Shown here: piece by piece, positions 32,695-44,948 of the stretch
Layout of the letters: every line of letters begins with the position of its first letter
Numbering within the stretch: the stretch's first letter is position 1
Source: Riptortus pedestris
Lineage: Eukaryota; Arthropoda; Insecta; Hemiptera; Alydidae
DNA length: 64,000 nucleotides
Direction: 5' to 3'
Assembly: GCA_019009955.1 (NCBI GenBank)
Contig: CM032228.1
Span: forward strand, 101,908,001-101,972,000
Position numbers and translations under genes: made by a program
The notes under the pieces: generated by a model
The model's input: the letters and a program-made list of their open reading frames with translations, nothing else
Databases searched by the model: none
Told to the model about the DNA's origin: nothing

Positions 32695-32855
32695 GTTATT
32701 ATTATTTCTTAACGTCCACTTTTTGCTACTATGGTAAATTGTGAATGGTCATTTGTAGGTCACCACTCTTTCCTAGCCAGGGTGGGACTAAGGATTATAT
32801 TTAATGAGATCACCACTAACTAACTTCCCGGAAATCGAACTCACTACTCTAGTTT
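32695..32855 (-). mobile_element. SINE, 3' part; 5' part resumes at 39349-39390
   Basis: (ATT)n, TTAACGTCCACTTTTTGCTA, CCAGGGTGGGACTAAGG and GGAAATCGAACTCACTACTC, breaking off inside the CTCTAGGTTTACC block. The missing tail TTTTACCCTGTGAGATTAAA lies at 39350, after about 6.5 kb of nested elements. Confidence 0.7.
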
Positions 32856-33532
32856 TATCAGATTTTACTTAAGGGAAATCAGCTATTGAGGTCGTACTCA
32901 TGACACGATTTCCAAAATGATTCTTAAATGTTCCTCGATCCTACCCAGATTAGGAAAATGAGGTCTGTGGAATTTATATTTATTTACTTATTTGTCTGTT
33001 AACATCTCTAGCAGTCACATCTTTTGTTTGATCATTACCAAGGTCCCTATTTAAACATTTTATGTATAAAGAAAGATCAAGCTTGTTAATGGCTGAAATT
33101 GGACCAGTGGGAAGGGGTAGGGGTTTAGAGGTGGGAATTTTAATATATCTGCATTCTTCGATCGAAAGATTGTATAGAATCATTCTTATTGCAAATTGAA
33201 TGATCTACAAATATTGTTCTATACATATTTTCTGTATCATGAATATTAACCGAGATATTTGAATTTTGTAGTTTTTGGCTTTCAGTTAACCTCCACTCCT
33301 ACTTTGTCATATTAATAATAACCTATTATATCATGAACCATTTCATTCCAAAGCTAAATGCCAAATATTGTTTTCATTGAACTTTTATTTTGTGAGACAC
33401 CCTGGCTAGAAAAGGGTGGTAGCCCTTAAGGCCGGTCCAGACGCTCCGTTTTGCACAACGTTTTGTCTGCGCAGCAGTCTTAAGACGCAATGAAAAGGTT
33501 ACAATTTGTAGAGCGTCCACACGGCACAGACA

Positions 33533-35960
33533 TCTATATATATATAAAATTGTAACCTCTGTCTGTACATTGATTTTTTTCGCGAAATTTCACGATAACT
33601 TTTTGTTTCACATGTCATAGACACCATAACTGCATTTTGTTTCTTTGGTGTCTGTTTGTTTGTTTGTTTGTTTATTTGTTTGTTTGTTTGTTACCTTTTC
33701 ACGCATAAACGGCTGAACCGAATTTTATGAAACTTGGTATGTGTATTACTACTAACCCAACTTAGACTTTAGGCTATATTAATATTCTCTGAGACGAACA
33801 GGAGTGGGGGGTATAAGGGAGGCCTGAAATTAAAAATAGCGATATTTCGTTTCTTATTGGGTTTTTGCCAAATATGAACATAAAAAAAGTTGTTTATTTT
33901 GATATTTAGAGTAACTTTTGTTATATACACTTTTGTCGTATACCGAAGTATAAATGAGTTATAAGCTAATAACTATAGCGGGAGTCAACAATTTTATTGG
34001 GCTCAAAAGACTCAACCGAACTAAATAAAACTCGGTATGTGTAATAAAACTAACGCCTTCTTTAGAATAAGCTATACCAACATTTCTAGCAACGGGCAGG
34101 AGTGGGGGTTATAAGGGAAGCCTGAAATTAAAAATAGCGATATTTCGTTTTCATTGGTTTTTCTGCATATATGTACAGGATAAAAGTTGTTTATTTTGTT
34201 ATTTAGAGTAACTTTTGTTATATACACTCTTTCCGTATACCGTATACTACTGCGGAAGTCAATAATTTTGTCACAAAAAACTCAACCGAACTAAACCAAG
34301 CTCGGTATGTGAATTAGCACTAACGCCTTCCTTATAATAAGCCATACTAACATTTCTAGGGACGAGAAGGAGTGGGGGTTATAAGGGAGGCCTGAAATTA
34401 AAAATAGTGATATTTCGTTCCCTATTGGGGTTTCGGCAAATATGCCCATAACAAAAGTTGTTTATTTTGTTATTTAGAGTAACTTTTGTTATATATACTT
34501 TTGTCGTATAAGGAAGCATAAACGACATATACGCTAAAAACTTTAGTTAGGCGCAGTCAACTGAACATCTGACATTGCACCAACTGCTACTAAATTATAA
34601 GCTATATTAACAAACATGCTCATAACAAAAACTGTTCCATTGTTATTTAGAGTAACTTAATATATATCTTGATCGTATTAAAAATATCAATATTGTAGCC
34701 TGCAATTCATTCCAATTTTTGAATAAGTTATACCATTCAATCTTTTAATTTAATTTTACCTCACCATGATATATTATGACGATAAACAAGAACATTTCAA
34801 TTGTATGAAGCATTTTAAAAACAAGTAACTGTTTCATGAGGAGCAAAGTATATTACCTCCCCCCCCCCTTCCTCTGTCTTTTACCGGAACATTAATTAAT
34901 CGGAAGTAAGTAATTTCTTCCTTTAATGTGTTTAAAAAATCAATTAATTCACAAAAAAAAGTATTTAAACATACATAATTAGAATTGAAAATAGAATGTA
35001 TATAAGGTAATGTTAGCGGAATTGAGAGTTGGAATTATTCATGTTCTGTTGGTTAACCTGGAGCGTCGGGGAGTGGTGGGGAGACCTTCCTGTAATCTAG
35101 AACCTCTATAACTCCCTCTTTCTTACCTCAGCTGTTATATACACTTTTTCGTATAACGTATTATAAACGAGATATACGCTAAAACCTATAGCGGAAGTGT
35201 ATTTTGTTATTTAGAGTAACTTTTGTTATATACACTTTTTCGTATAACGTATTATAAACGAGATATACGCTAAAACTTATAGTGGGAGTCAACAATTTTA
35301 TATGGCACAAAAGACTCAACCGAATTAAACGAAACTCCTTATGTGTATTAGCACTAACACCTTCCTTATAATACCAACATTTCTAGAGACGGGCAGGATT
35401 GAGGGATGGTAAGGGAGGCCTGAAATTAAAAATAGTGATATTTCGTTTTCTATTGTTTTTTTTGCAAATATGCACATGACAAAAGTTGTTTACTTTGTTA
35501 TTTAAAGTAACTTTTGTTATATTCAATTTTGTCGTATAACAAAGTATAAACGAGATATACACTAAATACTATAGCGGGAGCCAACTATTTTGTTGTAGAA
35601 TGTATGAAGCAAGTAATTCGCGTAGAAATATTGATATGTTTAACAATTCTTTACAATACCAACTACCAGGAACCTCCCCTGGAAAAATAAATTCAAATCT
35701 ATGTTAATATTTTATCCTTATTAAACCAAATCTATGCATAATGCACAGGAGACAGGAAATATGAAAATATGGAGGACAGTGAAGTCTTACATAAAAAATT
35801 AATTTTATTATTAACAAATCCATAGCAATGAGGGGTATAAACCCGAAGCAATGGTATGGGTAAATGTTAAAATATTGTGCAAAGTAAAGTCTTGCCAAAA
35901 AAATATCATCACCATTCAGCCTCAAATGAATTCCCGGGCGAAGCCGGGTATCTAAGCTAG
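33533..35960 (+). mobile_element. Non-autonomous Helitron, copy A
   Basis: It begins TCTATATATATATAAAATTG and ends with the hairpin CCCGGGCGAAGCCGGG, a short spacer and CTAG. The left neighbour is A and the right neighbour T, the Helitron A|T target. The opposite arm of the host Harbinger preserves the uninterrupted ACAGACATATCTGTATATTT, confirming both boundaries. The body contains several ~290-bp modules (each with AGGAGTGGGGGTTATAAGG and AGAGTAACTTTTGTTATATA), a (TTTG)n tract near 33655, and no RepHel gene. Confidence 0.9.
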
Positions 35961-36420
35961 TATCTGTATATTTTGCTCAGTTTTGTGTGAGATCGTCATG
36001 GAGGAGGTACTACTCTGGTCGATTTTCGCGATGTGTCTTGTTAAAAAAAAAAAAGATTGCAACATCTCAGAAGTACCCGGCGTTCAAAGTGGTCGCGGAA
36101 GTGGCTTCTAAAAAGGAAGCACTTTTCCCATATCAAATTATTGCGTGAATTACGTGATGAACCTCCTGATTGGCGGAACTACTTGCGAATGGACGTTGAC
36201 ACATATACTGTCTGCGCAGTTCAAAACGTTGCAGATAAAACGTTGCGTGTGGACTGGAAAACTATGCAGTTTTGAACCCATTTCGAAGACGGTACAGTTT
36301 TAGTAAAACTGAGCCAGAGAGCATAGATTTCCTTGAACTGCGCAGACAAGTCGGCGTGTGTGGACGGTAGCACCGTTTTCCGATTCATTTTGATACTCAC
36401 TTTCAATTCGTCAGTCGACA

Positions 36421-36621
36421 ATGGCTGACCTTCGGCAATGTTCTAGGCAGTTTTTAACAGATTTTATTGCTCTGTATGAAATTTTCCCGTGCATTTGGCG
36501 TGTTAAATCAAAAGAATACAGTGACAGGGATAAGAGGGGGGAGGTGTATGAAAGTTTAGCAAATAAATTTAAAGAAAATGATGCAATGGCAATCATTTTC
36601 ATAGCTTCGTCACGGCAATAA
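36421..36621 (+). CDS. MADF-domain ORF of the Harbinger element
   Basis: The 66-codon ORF (MADLRQCSRQFLTDFIALYE, FPCIWRVKSKEYSDRDKRGE, VYESLANKF) has the conserved aromatic and charged residues of a MADF (Myb/SANT-like) DNA-binding domain. PIF/Harbinger elements typically carry a second Myb/MADF-type gene that helps the transposase bind DNA. The ORF stops soon after the third helix (NDAMAIIFIASSRQ), so it is shorter than usual and probably truncated. It sits in the non-duplicated centre of the fold-back element. Confidence 0.65.
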   Translation: MADLRQCSRQFLTDFIALYEIFPCIWRVKSKEYSDRDKRGEVYESLANKFKENDAMAIIFIASSRQ

Positions 36622-37286
36622 TAGCCTTTCATGTGCTGATATTGCTGTTCTCATACAAGTATTTTCTTTGTAGATATGCGGTGTCACTAATTCCAATAAA
36701 TAAGTATATGTGTCAACGTCCATTCGCAAGTAGTTCCGCCAATCAGTAGGTTCATCACGTAATTCACGCTATAATTTGATATGGGAAAAGTGCTTCCTTT
36801 TTAGAAGCCACTTCCGCGACCACTTTGAACGCCGGGTACTTCTGAGATGTTGAAATCTTTTTTTGTTTTTTTTTTTAACAAGACACATCGCGAAAATCGA
36901 CCAGAGTAGTACCTCCTCCATGACGATCTCACCCAAAACTGAGCAAAATATACAGATATGTCTGTGCCGTGTGGACACTCTACAAATTGCAACCTTTTCA
37001 TTCCGTCTTAAGACTGCGCAGACAAAACGTTGTGCAAAACGGAGCGTCTGGACCGGCCTTTAGATAACCCATCCCAATTAGCTGTAGTTGCAAAAAGTGG
37101 ATGTTATATAAATAAATAAATTATTTGGTGAGATATATGCAAATACGTTCTGTTGACCCCCCCCCCCTCCTTTTATTCTTGGATTACATAAATTTGAGTG
37201 AATGAGATAAAAATCATTCTGATTCATTATAAATTACATCGCTAGCTACAGTAAATAGTTTTCAATAAAATTTATATATTATATTC

Positions 37287-37288
<2 letters not shown>

Positions 37289-37340
<52 letters not shown>

Positions 37341-38424
37341 GTAACCTCTGTCTGTACATTGATTTTTTTCGCGAAATTTCACGATAACTTTTTGTTTCAC
37401 ACGTCATAGACACCATATCTGCATTTTGTTTCTTTCGTGTATGTTTGTTTGTTTGTTACCTTTTCACGCATAAACAGCTGAACCGAATTTTATGAAACTT
37501 GGTATGTATATTACTACTAACCCAACTTAGACTTTAGGCTATATTAATTTTCTCTGAGACGAACAGGAGTGGGGGTTATAAGGAAAGCCTGAAATTAAAA
37601 ATAGCGATATTTCGTTTTCTATTGGTTTTTCGGCAAATATGCACACAATAAAAGTTGTTTATTTTGTTATTTAGAGTAACTTTTGTTATATACACTTTTG
37701 TCGTATACCGAAGTTTAAATGCGTTATACGCTAAAAATTATAGCGGGAGTCAACAATATTATTTGCCAAAAAAGACTCAACCGAACTAATTAAAACTCGG
37801 TATATGTATTAGCAGTGAAGCCTTCATTATTATAAGCCATACCAACATTATTATGGACGGGCAGGAGTGGGGGTTATAAGGGAAGCCTGAAATTAAAAAT
37901 AGCGATTTTTCGTTTCCTATTGGTTTTTCCGCAAATATAAACATAACAAAAGTTGTTTATTTTGTTATTTGGAGTAACTTTTGTTATATACACTTTTGTC
38001 GTATACCTAAGTATAAATGAGTTATACGTTAAAACTTTAGCGGGAGCCAACAATTTTATTGGGCACTAACGGCTGAACCGAACTTAACAAAGCTCGGTAT
38101 GTCAATTAGAATTAATTCTTCCATGATTATAAGTTATATTAAAATTTTTAGGTTCGAACGGGAGGGGGGTTATAAGGGAGGCCTGAAATAAAAATTCACC
38201 ATATTTACATGTATAAGAGACGGGAAATATAAAAATATCGAAGACAATGAAGCCTTATCGAACAAATATTCTATTATTAGCAAATCCACGGCAACGACGG
38301 GTATCAATCCTAAACACTGGGACGGGTAAATGTCAAAATATTGTGCAATGTAAAGCCTGCTAAAAAATACAATCACCATTCAGCCTCAAATGAATTCCCG
38401 GGCGAAGCCGGGTACCTGAGCTAG
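37289..38424 (+). mobile_element. Non-autonomous Helitron, copy B
   Basis: (TA)n-AAAATTGTAACCTCTGTCTG at the left; hairpin CCCGGGCGAAGCCGGG, TACCTGAG and CTAG at the right, followed by T. The exact 5' end is blurred by the TA tract. It contains two of the ~290-bp modules found in copy A. The antisense frame at 38379-38170 matches the one in copies A and C. Confidence 0.8.
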
Positions 38425-38446
38425 TATATATATATTCAGTAATTGT

Positions 38447-39349
38447 TACCAGATTTCCCTTAAGGGAAATAAGCTATTGAGATCGTACTCGAGACGCAAT
38501 TTTCGAAATTTTTCTTCAAATGTCCATCGATCCTAACTAGATGACGAAAAGAGGTCCACTCAAAACCATATATATTTGTCTTTTACCACTTAGCGGTCGC
38601 AATTTTTGTTTGATCGTTGCCAAACTGGATATTTAGGTAGTCGTTTTATGTAAACAGAAAGATCTAGTTCGTTAACGGCTGAAATCGGATCAGGGGAAGG
38701 AGGGGTTTAGGGGGGGGGGGGGAGAATTTTGAAAATTCGAAATATCTCCGTTACTATAAGTCGGATCGAAAAAGTGGATCGTATTGCAAATTAAATTTTC
38801 TATAAATATTGTTATGTACATTTATTATCTATCTTGTATTTTAACCAAGATATTTGCATTTTTCTGTTTTCAGCCCCCACTTTTACTCGTGTTACATAAA
38901 CAATACTCTGTTATATAATAAACCACATTATTCGAACCTTAAATACCAAATATTATTTTCCAGAGACTTTTATTATACGAGATAGATGCAAATATGTTCT
39001 TGTGACCGCCCCCCTCGTTTTAAATTCTTGAACTACTAAAATTTGATTGATTGAGATAAAAATTATTCTGTTTCATTATAAATTACAGTACTAGGTATAG
39101 TACATAGTTTTCAATAAAATTAATATGTTATATTCTTAGATGTTCCAGTTATTGTTTTTCTTTCCGGTAAGCAAACCTGTTTTATGTTTACATTTGAGAC
39201 GCTTCCCGCCGGCAGGGGAAAGATTTCTTATTACCTTTTGTATTTATTCACTTAATATTCACGGTGATGTTGTGTGTAGTAGTATGTTTATCTATTATCA
39301 AACTTCACAAAATGGGAAATATGCTTAGTTTAAGCGCTGCGTGACGAGA
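38447..39349 (-). mobile_element. DINE/Helentron-like long-subtype copy
   Basis: Palindrome GATTTCCCTTAAGGGAAAT at 38452; GAGATCGTACTCGAGACGC; the internal block; the subtype extension (GTGACCGCCCCCCTCG, TTTCTTTCCGGTAAGCAAAC, GACGCTTCCCGCC); and a 5' end reading GGGAAATATGCTTAGTTTAA then GCGCTGCGTGACGAGA. It has only a vestigial TA core. The subtype extension matches 63171-63598. Confidence 0.75.
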
Positions 39350-39390
39350 TTTTACCCTGTGAGATTAAAGTCAATGCTAATCTGTGAACC
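39349..39390 (-). mobile_element. SINE 5' part belonging to 32695-32855
   Basis: TTTTACCCTGTGAGATTAAA GTCAATGCTAATCTGTGAACC is the tRNA-like head missing from the SINE at 32695-32855. Confidence 0.6.
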
Positions 39391-39456
39391 AATCTGAAGA
39401 TGAGATCGTTACCATTAGCGAATGCGCGCGCATCATTAAAGGAACTTCTTAAGATC

Positions 39457-40253
39457 GCAGGAAGTCACCCCCACGAGAAATCAGCTATTAAGTTTGTACT
39501 CATTACGTGTTTCCATAGATCTTACCCAGGAGACGACGAAAATGTGTTCTTTTCAAATTTATGTACGCATATATACTATTTGTCTTTTAATGTTCTATTA
39601 ATGTTTGTTTGATCGTTACCAAATTCGATATTTAAATGTTTTATGTAAAATTGAAGATCGAATTCGCTAATGGCTGAAATCGGAGAGGGTTAGAGGGGTA
39701 AAATCATTTCAAAATATCTCCGTTATTATGAGTCGATCGAAAAATGGCATAGAATCAATCTTATTGCATATTTAATTACCTATAAATGTTGTTATATCCA
39801 CGTTTTTCTATAATAAATATTGACCAAGATTTAATTAATTATTAGCCTTCAGTAAAACCCCACTACTACTGTCATATTAACAATAAGCTTAATATTAGGA
39901 ACTGCATTTTCGAATTCCAAATACTGATTTCAAAAGACCTTTATTACGCGAGATACATGCAAGTTCATTGTGTGCCAATTAATATTTTATATTATCTGGA
40001 AAATATTTATTTGATCTATACCACAATCGAAATTTAAAGATCATATTTATTATTGACTGAAATCGGACCTGGAATGGCGGGGGTTCTAAAATTAAAAATA
40101 TCGCCGTTATTATGAGTCGGATTCGTAAAATGTTATAGGACAAATCTTGTCAAACTATTGATTGTCTACAATTTTCGCTCTATACATTTTTTCTTAACTC
40201 AAGTATTAAGTGAGTTATTCGTTTGGTTTTTTTTTTTCAGCATTATACTCATC

Positions 40254-40298
<45 letters not shown>

Positions 40299-40399
40299 TT
40301 GAATAGGGAATATGTGGTAAGATGAAATCACATGTGTGTTATGCCAGCACGTGGGAAATCTGCTTGGTTAATGCAGCTCCTGCGTGAAAAACTTTTTTT
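39457..40399 (-). mobile_element. DINE/Helentron-like long-subtype copy
   Basis: GAGAAATCAGCTATTAAG, CTTACCCAGGAGACGACGAA, TTTGATCGTTACCAAATTCG and AATGGCTGAAATCGGA, then a second internal block. The 5' end is CACGTGGGAAATCTGCTTGG then GCAGCTCCTGCGTGAAAAAC at about 40355-40395. A T run of about 40 lies at about 40255-40295. The 3' palindrome is lost. Confidence 0.65.
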
Positions 40400-42788
40400 G
40401 TGCATCTGTAACACATTTAGCAAAACCACTCTGGATTCATTTTGAATCGCGATTCTTTTACACGTCTGCAAAAATAAGCTCAATGTATGACCCAAAGTCG
40501 CGATTCTTAACGCCTAACAATCGATTGACTCCTGAATCTGTGGATCTTCCCTATCACTAGATTGAGGAAGTTCAGCTCGCCTTGCTACTAAGCCTCATTT
40601 GATTCTGGTTCAAACAACTCAGCGCGCGATTTCCGTTAATCTCCCCTCAACGTTTCACTTCCGGCCCATTCTTCACTAAGAAAAATGTAATAATTCATTT
40701 TTTGGCTAGTCCTCAAAAAATGAATCGTCGTGAATAGCAACTTATGGGAGAAAATATCCATATCATACTTACTCTACCAAAAAAACTTCTGCTATTTATA
40801 TTTTGGTCAATTACTCCCCGATAACGCAACAGTGTGAAATGGCGGCCTTTGTGAGACATTGGAATAATATAACAGTGGTTGTAACTAATAAATGTCAAAA
40901 GAAAGTTTGCCGAAATCGCTGTAACCCAGCATGCATTAATATTCGGGTAAATGTTTTAAAGAGAAGATTTATTCCATAATATAGGTAATAAAGAAAAGCT
41001 TGTTTTTTCAACTTAATGAATCAGTTTTTTTTTCTCAAATGTTTAATTGAACATTTTTTGAGCCTGATCATTTTTCTTTAAAAAAACCTTTTTTTTTTTT
41101 TACTTTTAGTTATTTTTTATTGTGTATTCTATGTGAGTTGTATTTATTGAATTGAATGTTAATTCAAACTTATGAAAATATTTTAAAGTTATATTCGGTT
41201 TTTATACATTTTTATATTTTCAAATAAAAATTAATGTTCCTATCCATCTTGAATATTTGTAACAAACAATTTATTACTAATCTACCTCTATACCTATGGC
41301 TTATTCTTTTTTTTTCTTTTTTTTTTTCTGTATTTTATAATACAACAGCTATTTTGAATTTTTTTTTCTTTTAGCCATCCTTTTCTTACCATTTCACAAC
41401 TTATAATTTTGATGCATTAGACTTACTATAAAACTATAGCAAAGACAAGTAAACTGCAAAAACAAGCAAGTTTTACTTATTGTACACCCACTAATTTCAC
41501 TAATTTGACAATCTGTCTCCCCACCGAAGGGCTAACATGCTTTTTTATCTAATTTTTTTATATGTTTACCTTATTTTTTAATAAATTTCTGATATAGATA
41601 AATTTTGTTTTATATTTTTGTGGACCCTACTATGAAACCGTTGTGTCTGGTTTCCTGTCGATGTTAGATTAAAAAGAGACTACTCATTTATCACTAATAC
41701 CTATAATATATTTATAATTACGATAGAATTCCATGTTATAGGTCTTGCTAATTTTTTTCTGGAGAAAATGAGTTGGTAAGTTCATCATATGTTCATTTTA
41801 AAAATGGAGATTTAGAGAATGCCCAATTTACTAAATAAGTATGAAGAAAATTTTAGTGTTGTCTTAGTAAAGTTATTGATTTTTCTATTTGCTCATATAC
41901 TTTTTCCTTCTGGTGAAACCTCTTTCCTTATAACGAACTGCAGTCATATGTAATTTGCTTATAACAGAACTCAGTGTTTGCAAACTTCAAAAAGAACCTG
42001 TTTTATTTCACTTTTGATGAATGAAAGATGAGCTACATTTCATCAAACCTTTTGTAAGCCTGATGGCCTTAAAACACATAGGGAATGCTAAATAATCTGA
42101 CAGTTGTTATTCTACGAAGCATATCATAAGATGCATTGAGGGCAAACGTCCATGAGCATATCACATATATGATGTGTTACACTTAGGGTATTGAAAACTG
42201 CTTTTCCCAACCCTTCTTCGACAGTATCTATAAAAGTATTGTGTATCAAATGTTCTATGACAAATTTAGTATAGCACATTCGTTCCAACCATGTAACAGA
42301 TTACTATCTTTATCATGTAACAATTACTAATGGCGTTGTCCATGTAAAATTCTCATGCTAGATATACAAGCAGCAAAGATGCGCGTAATGAAACCAGATC
42401 ACATGGCGTGATGCACAGACAGAGATCCTGTCTAAAGCATACAGCATGTCTGATCTTAAACATAAAGCAAACTACATGATCTTCTTTTCTAACAACTTAT
42501 CCTTACTAGAACAAAATTTCTTTCATTTTTTTTTTCTGTTATTGACAAATTTAATTTTTGTTATTCTTCTTAATCATAGTACCAAACTGCCATGATTTGT
42601 ATTAAAATATTTACCTATATATAATCTTTCTCCTATTGAACATTTCAAATCCACTTATTAAATTAATTATTTCCACCAAATGTGTGCTTTCATGCTTGTG
42701 TGTATGTATAAATTGTGTTATTTAAAAAAAAATGACATTTTTTATTACTACACATTTTATTTTTAAAAATAATTTATTTTTCTTTCAG
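40400..42788. other. Intron sequence, nothing recognised
   Basis: AT-rich intron ahead of the BTB exon, with several long T runs. No coding block, SINE or DINE signature was recognised. Confidence 0.5.
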
Positions 42789-44252
42789 GTTAGTTCCAAA
42801 ACTGAATCAAGCCAAAATATAGATCCAGACAAAATCATTTGTGATGAGAGTAATGAGATCATTTGCTTGCCAAGAGAATCTTCACCAGAAAGTCAGAATA
42901 CAGGCATAAACTTTGGGACAAGAATAGAGTCATTGACATTATTTTCTGATAATTGGAGTAGTGTTTTTGGCCAAGAGCAATTTAGTGATGTTCGTGTTGT
43001 ACTTCAGTCAGAAATATTGCCTTGTCATAAACTAGTTTTGAAGGCTCGATGTCCTGAATTACTGAAAGAAGTTAATACTTTATACAAGCCTAATGCCATA
43101 GATTTGTCCCATTATTCAACTAAGGGTACAAAAGCATTTTTGGAATATATTTATACTGGAAAAACAGATAGTCTTACCAACTTAAGCAATGAAGAATGCC
43201 GAGACACTAGTGCTTTAGCTAAGAAATATAACTTACTCTATCTCCACTCATTAATTGCTTCGTGTATAGGAAAGGATTTATTTTATAGCCAAACAACCTG
43301 TAGTCCCCCACATCATCCTAGAAATAAAAAAAAAGACAAAGGACGTACCTCACAAGGGAGACATATTAAGGTAGATGAAGATACTATTATTTTATCAGAT
43401 ACCTCTTCAGAGGCTAGTGACATAAAGCCTAACTGTTTTAAGAGAGGTATTTCTACTCCTAATTCCAATCAACTGCTCAATCTGTCTCGCCCTTTTGCGT
43501 TCTTATCTAAGACTAATGTCTCTCCTGATTTATTTGACTCGCATCCAGGATCTGGCAATTCATCACTTGGTAATTTGAGTAATATTTCATCACACAGCAA
43601 ACGTAAATTAGATTTTCCTGAGAAAGATGACAAATTAAAAAAAAAATATGCCCAAGAGTCAAAATCAACATTTGACAATTTAACTAAAATTCCAAATGAT
43701 ATTGTTACAATAGATTCTAACTCTGGGGATAGGCAGGAATTAAAATCTAAACCAATAAACTCGGTTAACAATATTGCTGATGTAAACTTTGAAAATTCAC
43801 CAGAAAATTTCCATTCTACTCACGATGAAATCTGTGAAGGTATTAATTTTCACTTCAAGCTGAATGAAGATAGTACTATAGAAGCAAATGAGGATATTAG
43901 TAATGAACCCTGTATAGAAGCAAATGAGGATATTAGTAATGAAATTGAAGTTAAGTTTGTGCCCTCAGATAATATAAGCTCCCCATCTCCCACTAATACT
44001 TTTGACCCTGCTTTTGTATTAAGATCTAAGAAATCATCTCTTGAAAAATATTTCCAAACTTCGTTTCCAAGCTTTACTGAAGACATGATTGGCGTGACAA
44101 CTCCAACTCAGAGTTTGCTGAATTCAACCCCTGACTTTTCCCCAAGGTCTTCACCTTCTCATAATGTGGCTATTACTCCTGAACCTGAGATGATAATAAA
44201 GGAGGCTACACCACTTGCTAATTACAGTGACATGACTTCACCTCTGATAAAG
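42789..44252 (+). CDS. SLX4: SLX4-like gene, large exon with BTB domain
   Basis: Acceptor TTTTCTTTCAG and donor GATAAAG|GTATCT bound 488 codons, phase 0 on both sides. A BTB/POZ domain occupies about residues 58-160 of the exon: GQEQFSDVRVVLQSEILPCH, KLVLKARCPELLKEV, GTKAFLEYIYTGKTD. The ARCP motif after the HK..L segment is typical of the SLX4 (BTBD12) BTB, which dimerises the scaffold. The rest is Ser/Asn-rich and disordered, with SP/TP sites (for example TPTQSLLNSTPDFSPRSSPS). SLX4 organises the SLX1, MUS81 and XPF nucleases in crosslink repair and Holliday-junction processing. A 10-codon block, IEANEDISNE, is tandemly duplicated at about 43877-43942. Confidence 0.8.
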
Positions 44253-44948
44253 GTATCTCAATTAACTAATGTCTTTATATAGTGTGATAATATTAATTTT
44301 CATTTTGGATTTTTTATATTAAATGTAATTTTATAAATCCAATCTAATATTTAACTCTATTTATTTGTAATTTTTAATTGTTCTCTTGTTCAGATATTTA
44401 TTGACTTTTATATTTATATTAGTATTCATTTTAATAGTATAGTATCCATTAAACAGTGGAACTCGTATGCAGCATTGTATTAGTAGAGAAGGGGAGTATG
44501 TTGAAGGAGACTAAAAGTTATTTGCATAATGTTTTCAATAAAGCTAATTTTCAAGGTCTGGTTATTTGATTGTCACTCCACATACAAGAGGCCAGACCCC
44601 CCCCCCCTTGAGTTTTCCTCTTGTGCCCTGTTCTGTAGTTTTGAGTTGTGAATACTCCTGGAACATTTTTTTTAATTTTTCCTCAGCTAATTTAATTTTT
44701 TTTTCAATGTCATCCCATCTGTTTTATTAGAAAAAAAATCTTTCATGGGGTATTCACTGCGCAAAACAAATCCTACTATAATCACAGCTCCTAGAAAGAA
44801 ATTCAAGGTTCTTTCATTTTTTTAAAGTTGATGTTTGATTTATTCTTTGATATCTTCTAAAGTTGTTTTGCCTTTTATCGTTTGTGTATAATAACTCACC
44901 TTCACAATCATTAACTAATAAAATAATAGATTTACTTTATGGTTTTAG

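Larger units (their letters stand above)
33429..37059 (+). mobile_element. PIF/Harbinger-type element, fold-back form, carrying a Helitron
   Basis: The termini AGGCCGGTCCAGACGCTCCG and inverted CGGAGCGTCTGGACCGGCCT are flanked by TTA on both sides (33426-33428, 37060-37062), the 3-bp duplication typical of the superfamily. Without the nested Helitron the element is about 1.2 kb. The inverted arms are about 350 bp each (33429-33532 plus 35961-36207; about 36705-37059). Each arm encodes RSTRRSKWSRKWLLKRKHFS and LLRELRDEPPDWRNYLRMDV, like the N-terminus of Harbinger transposases. The centre carries a MADF-domain ORF. The catalytic transposase domain is absent. Confidence 0.75.
33398..37122 (+). 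mobile_element. 5'-truncated SINE interrupted by a Harbinger element
   Basis: CACCCTGGCTAGAAAAGGGT up to the CCCTTA at 33428, and TTAGATAACCCATCCCAATT to the (AAAT)n tail at 37122, are consecutive parts of one SINE. Flanks ATTTTGTGAGA (33387-33397) and ATTTGGTGAGA (37123-37133) are an 11-bp target duplication with one mismatch. Confidence 0.8.
32856..37288 (-). mobile_element. DINE/Helentron-like long-subtype copy, split by nested insertions
   Basis: The 3' palindrome (32859-32880), ACTCATGACACGATTTCC, TTTGTCTGTTAACATCTCTA and TTGTTAATGGCTGAAATTGG run to 33397. The subtype-specific sequence resumes at about 37123 (TTTGGTGAGATATATGCAAA) and can be followed to about 37288 by comparison with 38960-39130. 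Between them lie a SINE, a Harbinger and a Helitron. Its 5' terminus is not separately visible; the next copy (38447-39349) may supply it. Confidence 0.6.

Noticed and set aside
43469..43771. Minus-strand ORFs opposite the SLX4-like BTB exon (also 43850-44086)
   Set aside because: They are antisense shadows with no splice signals or known motifs.
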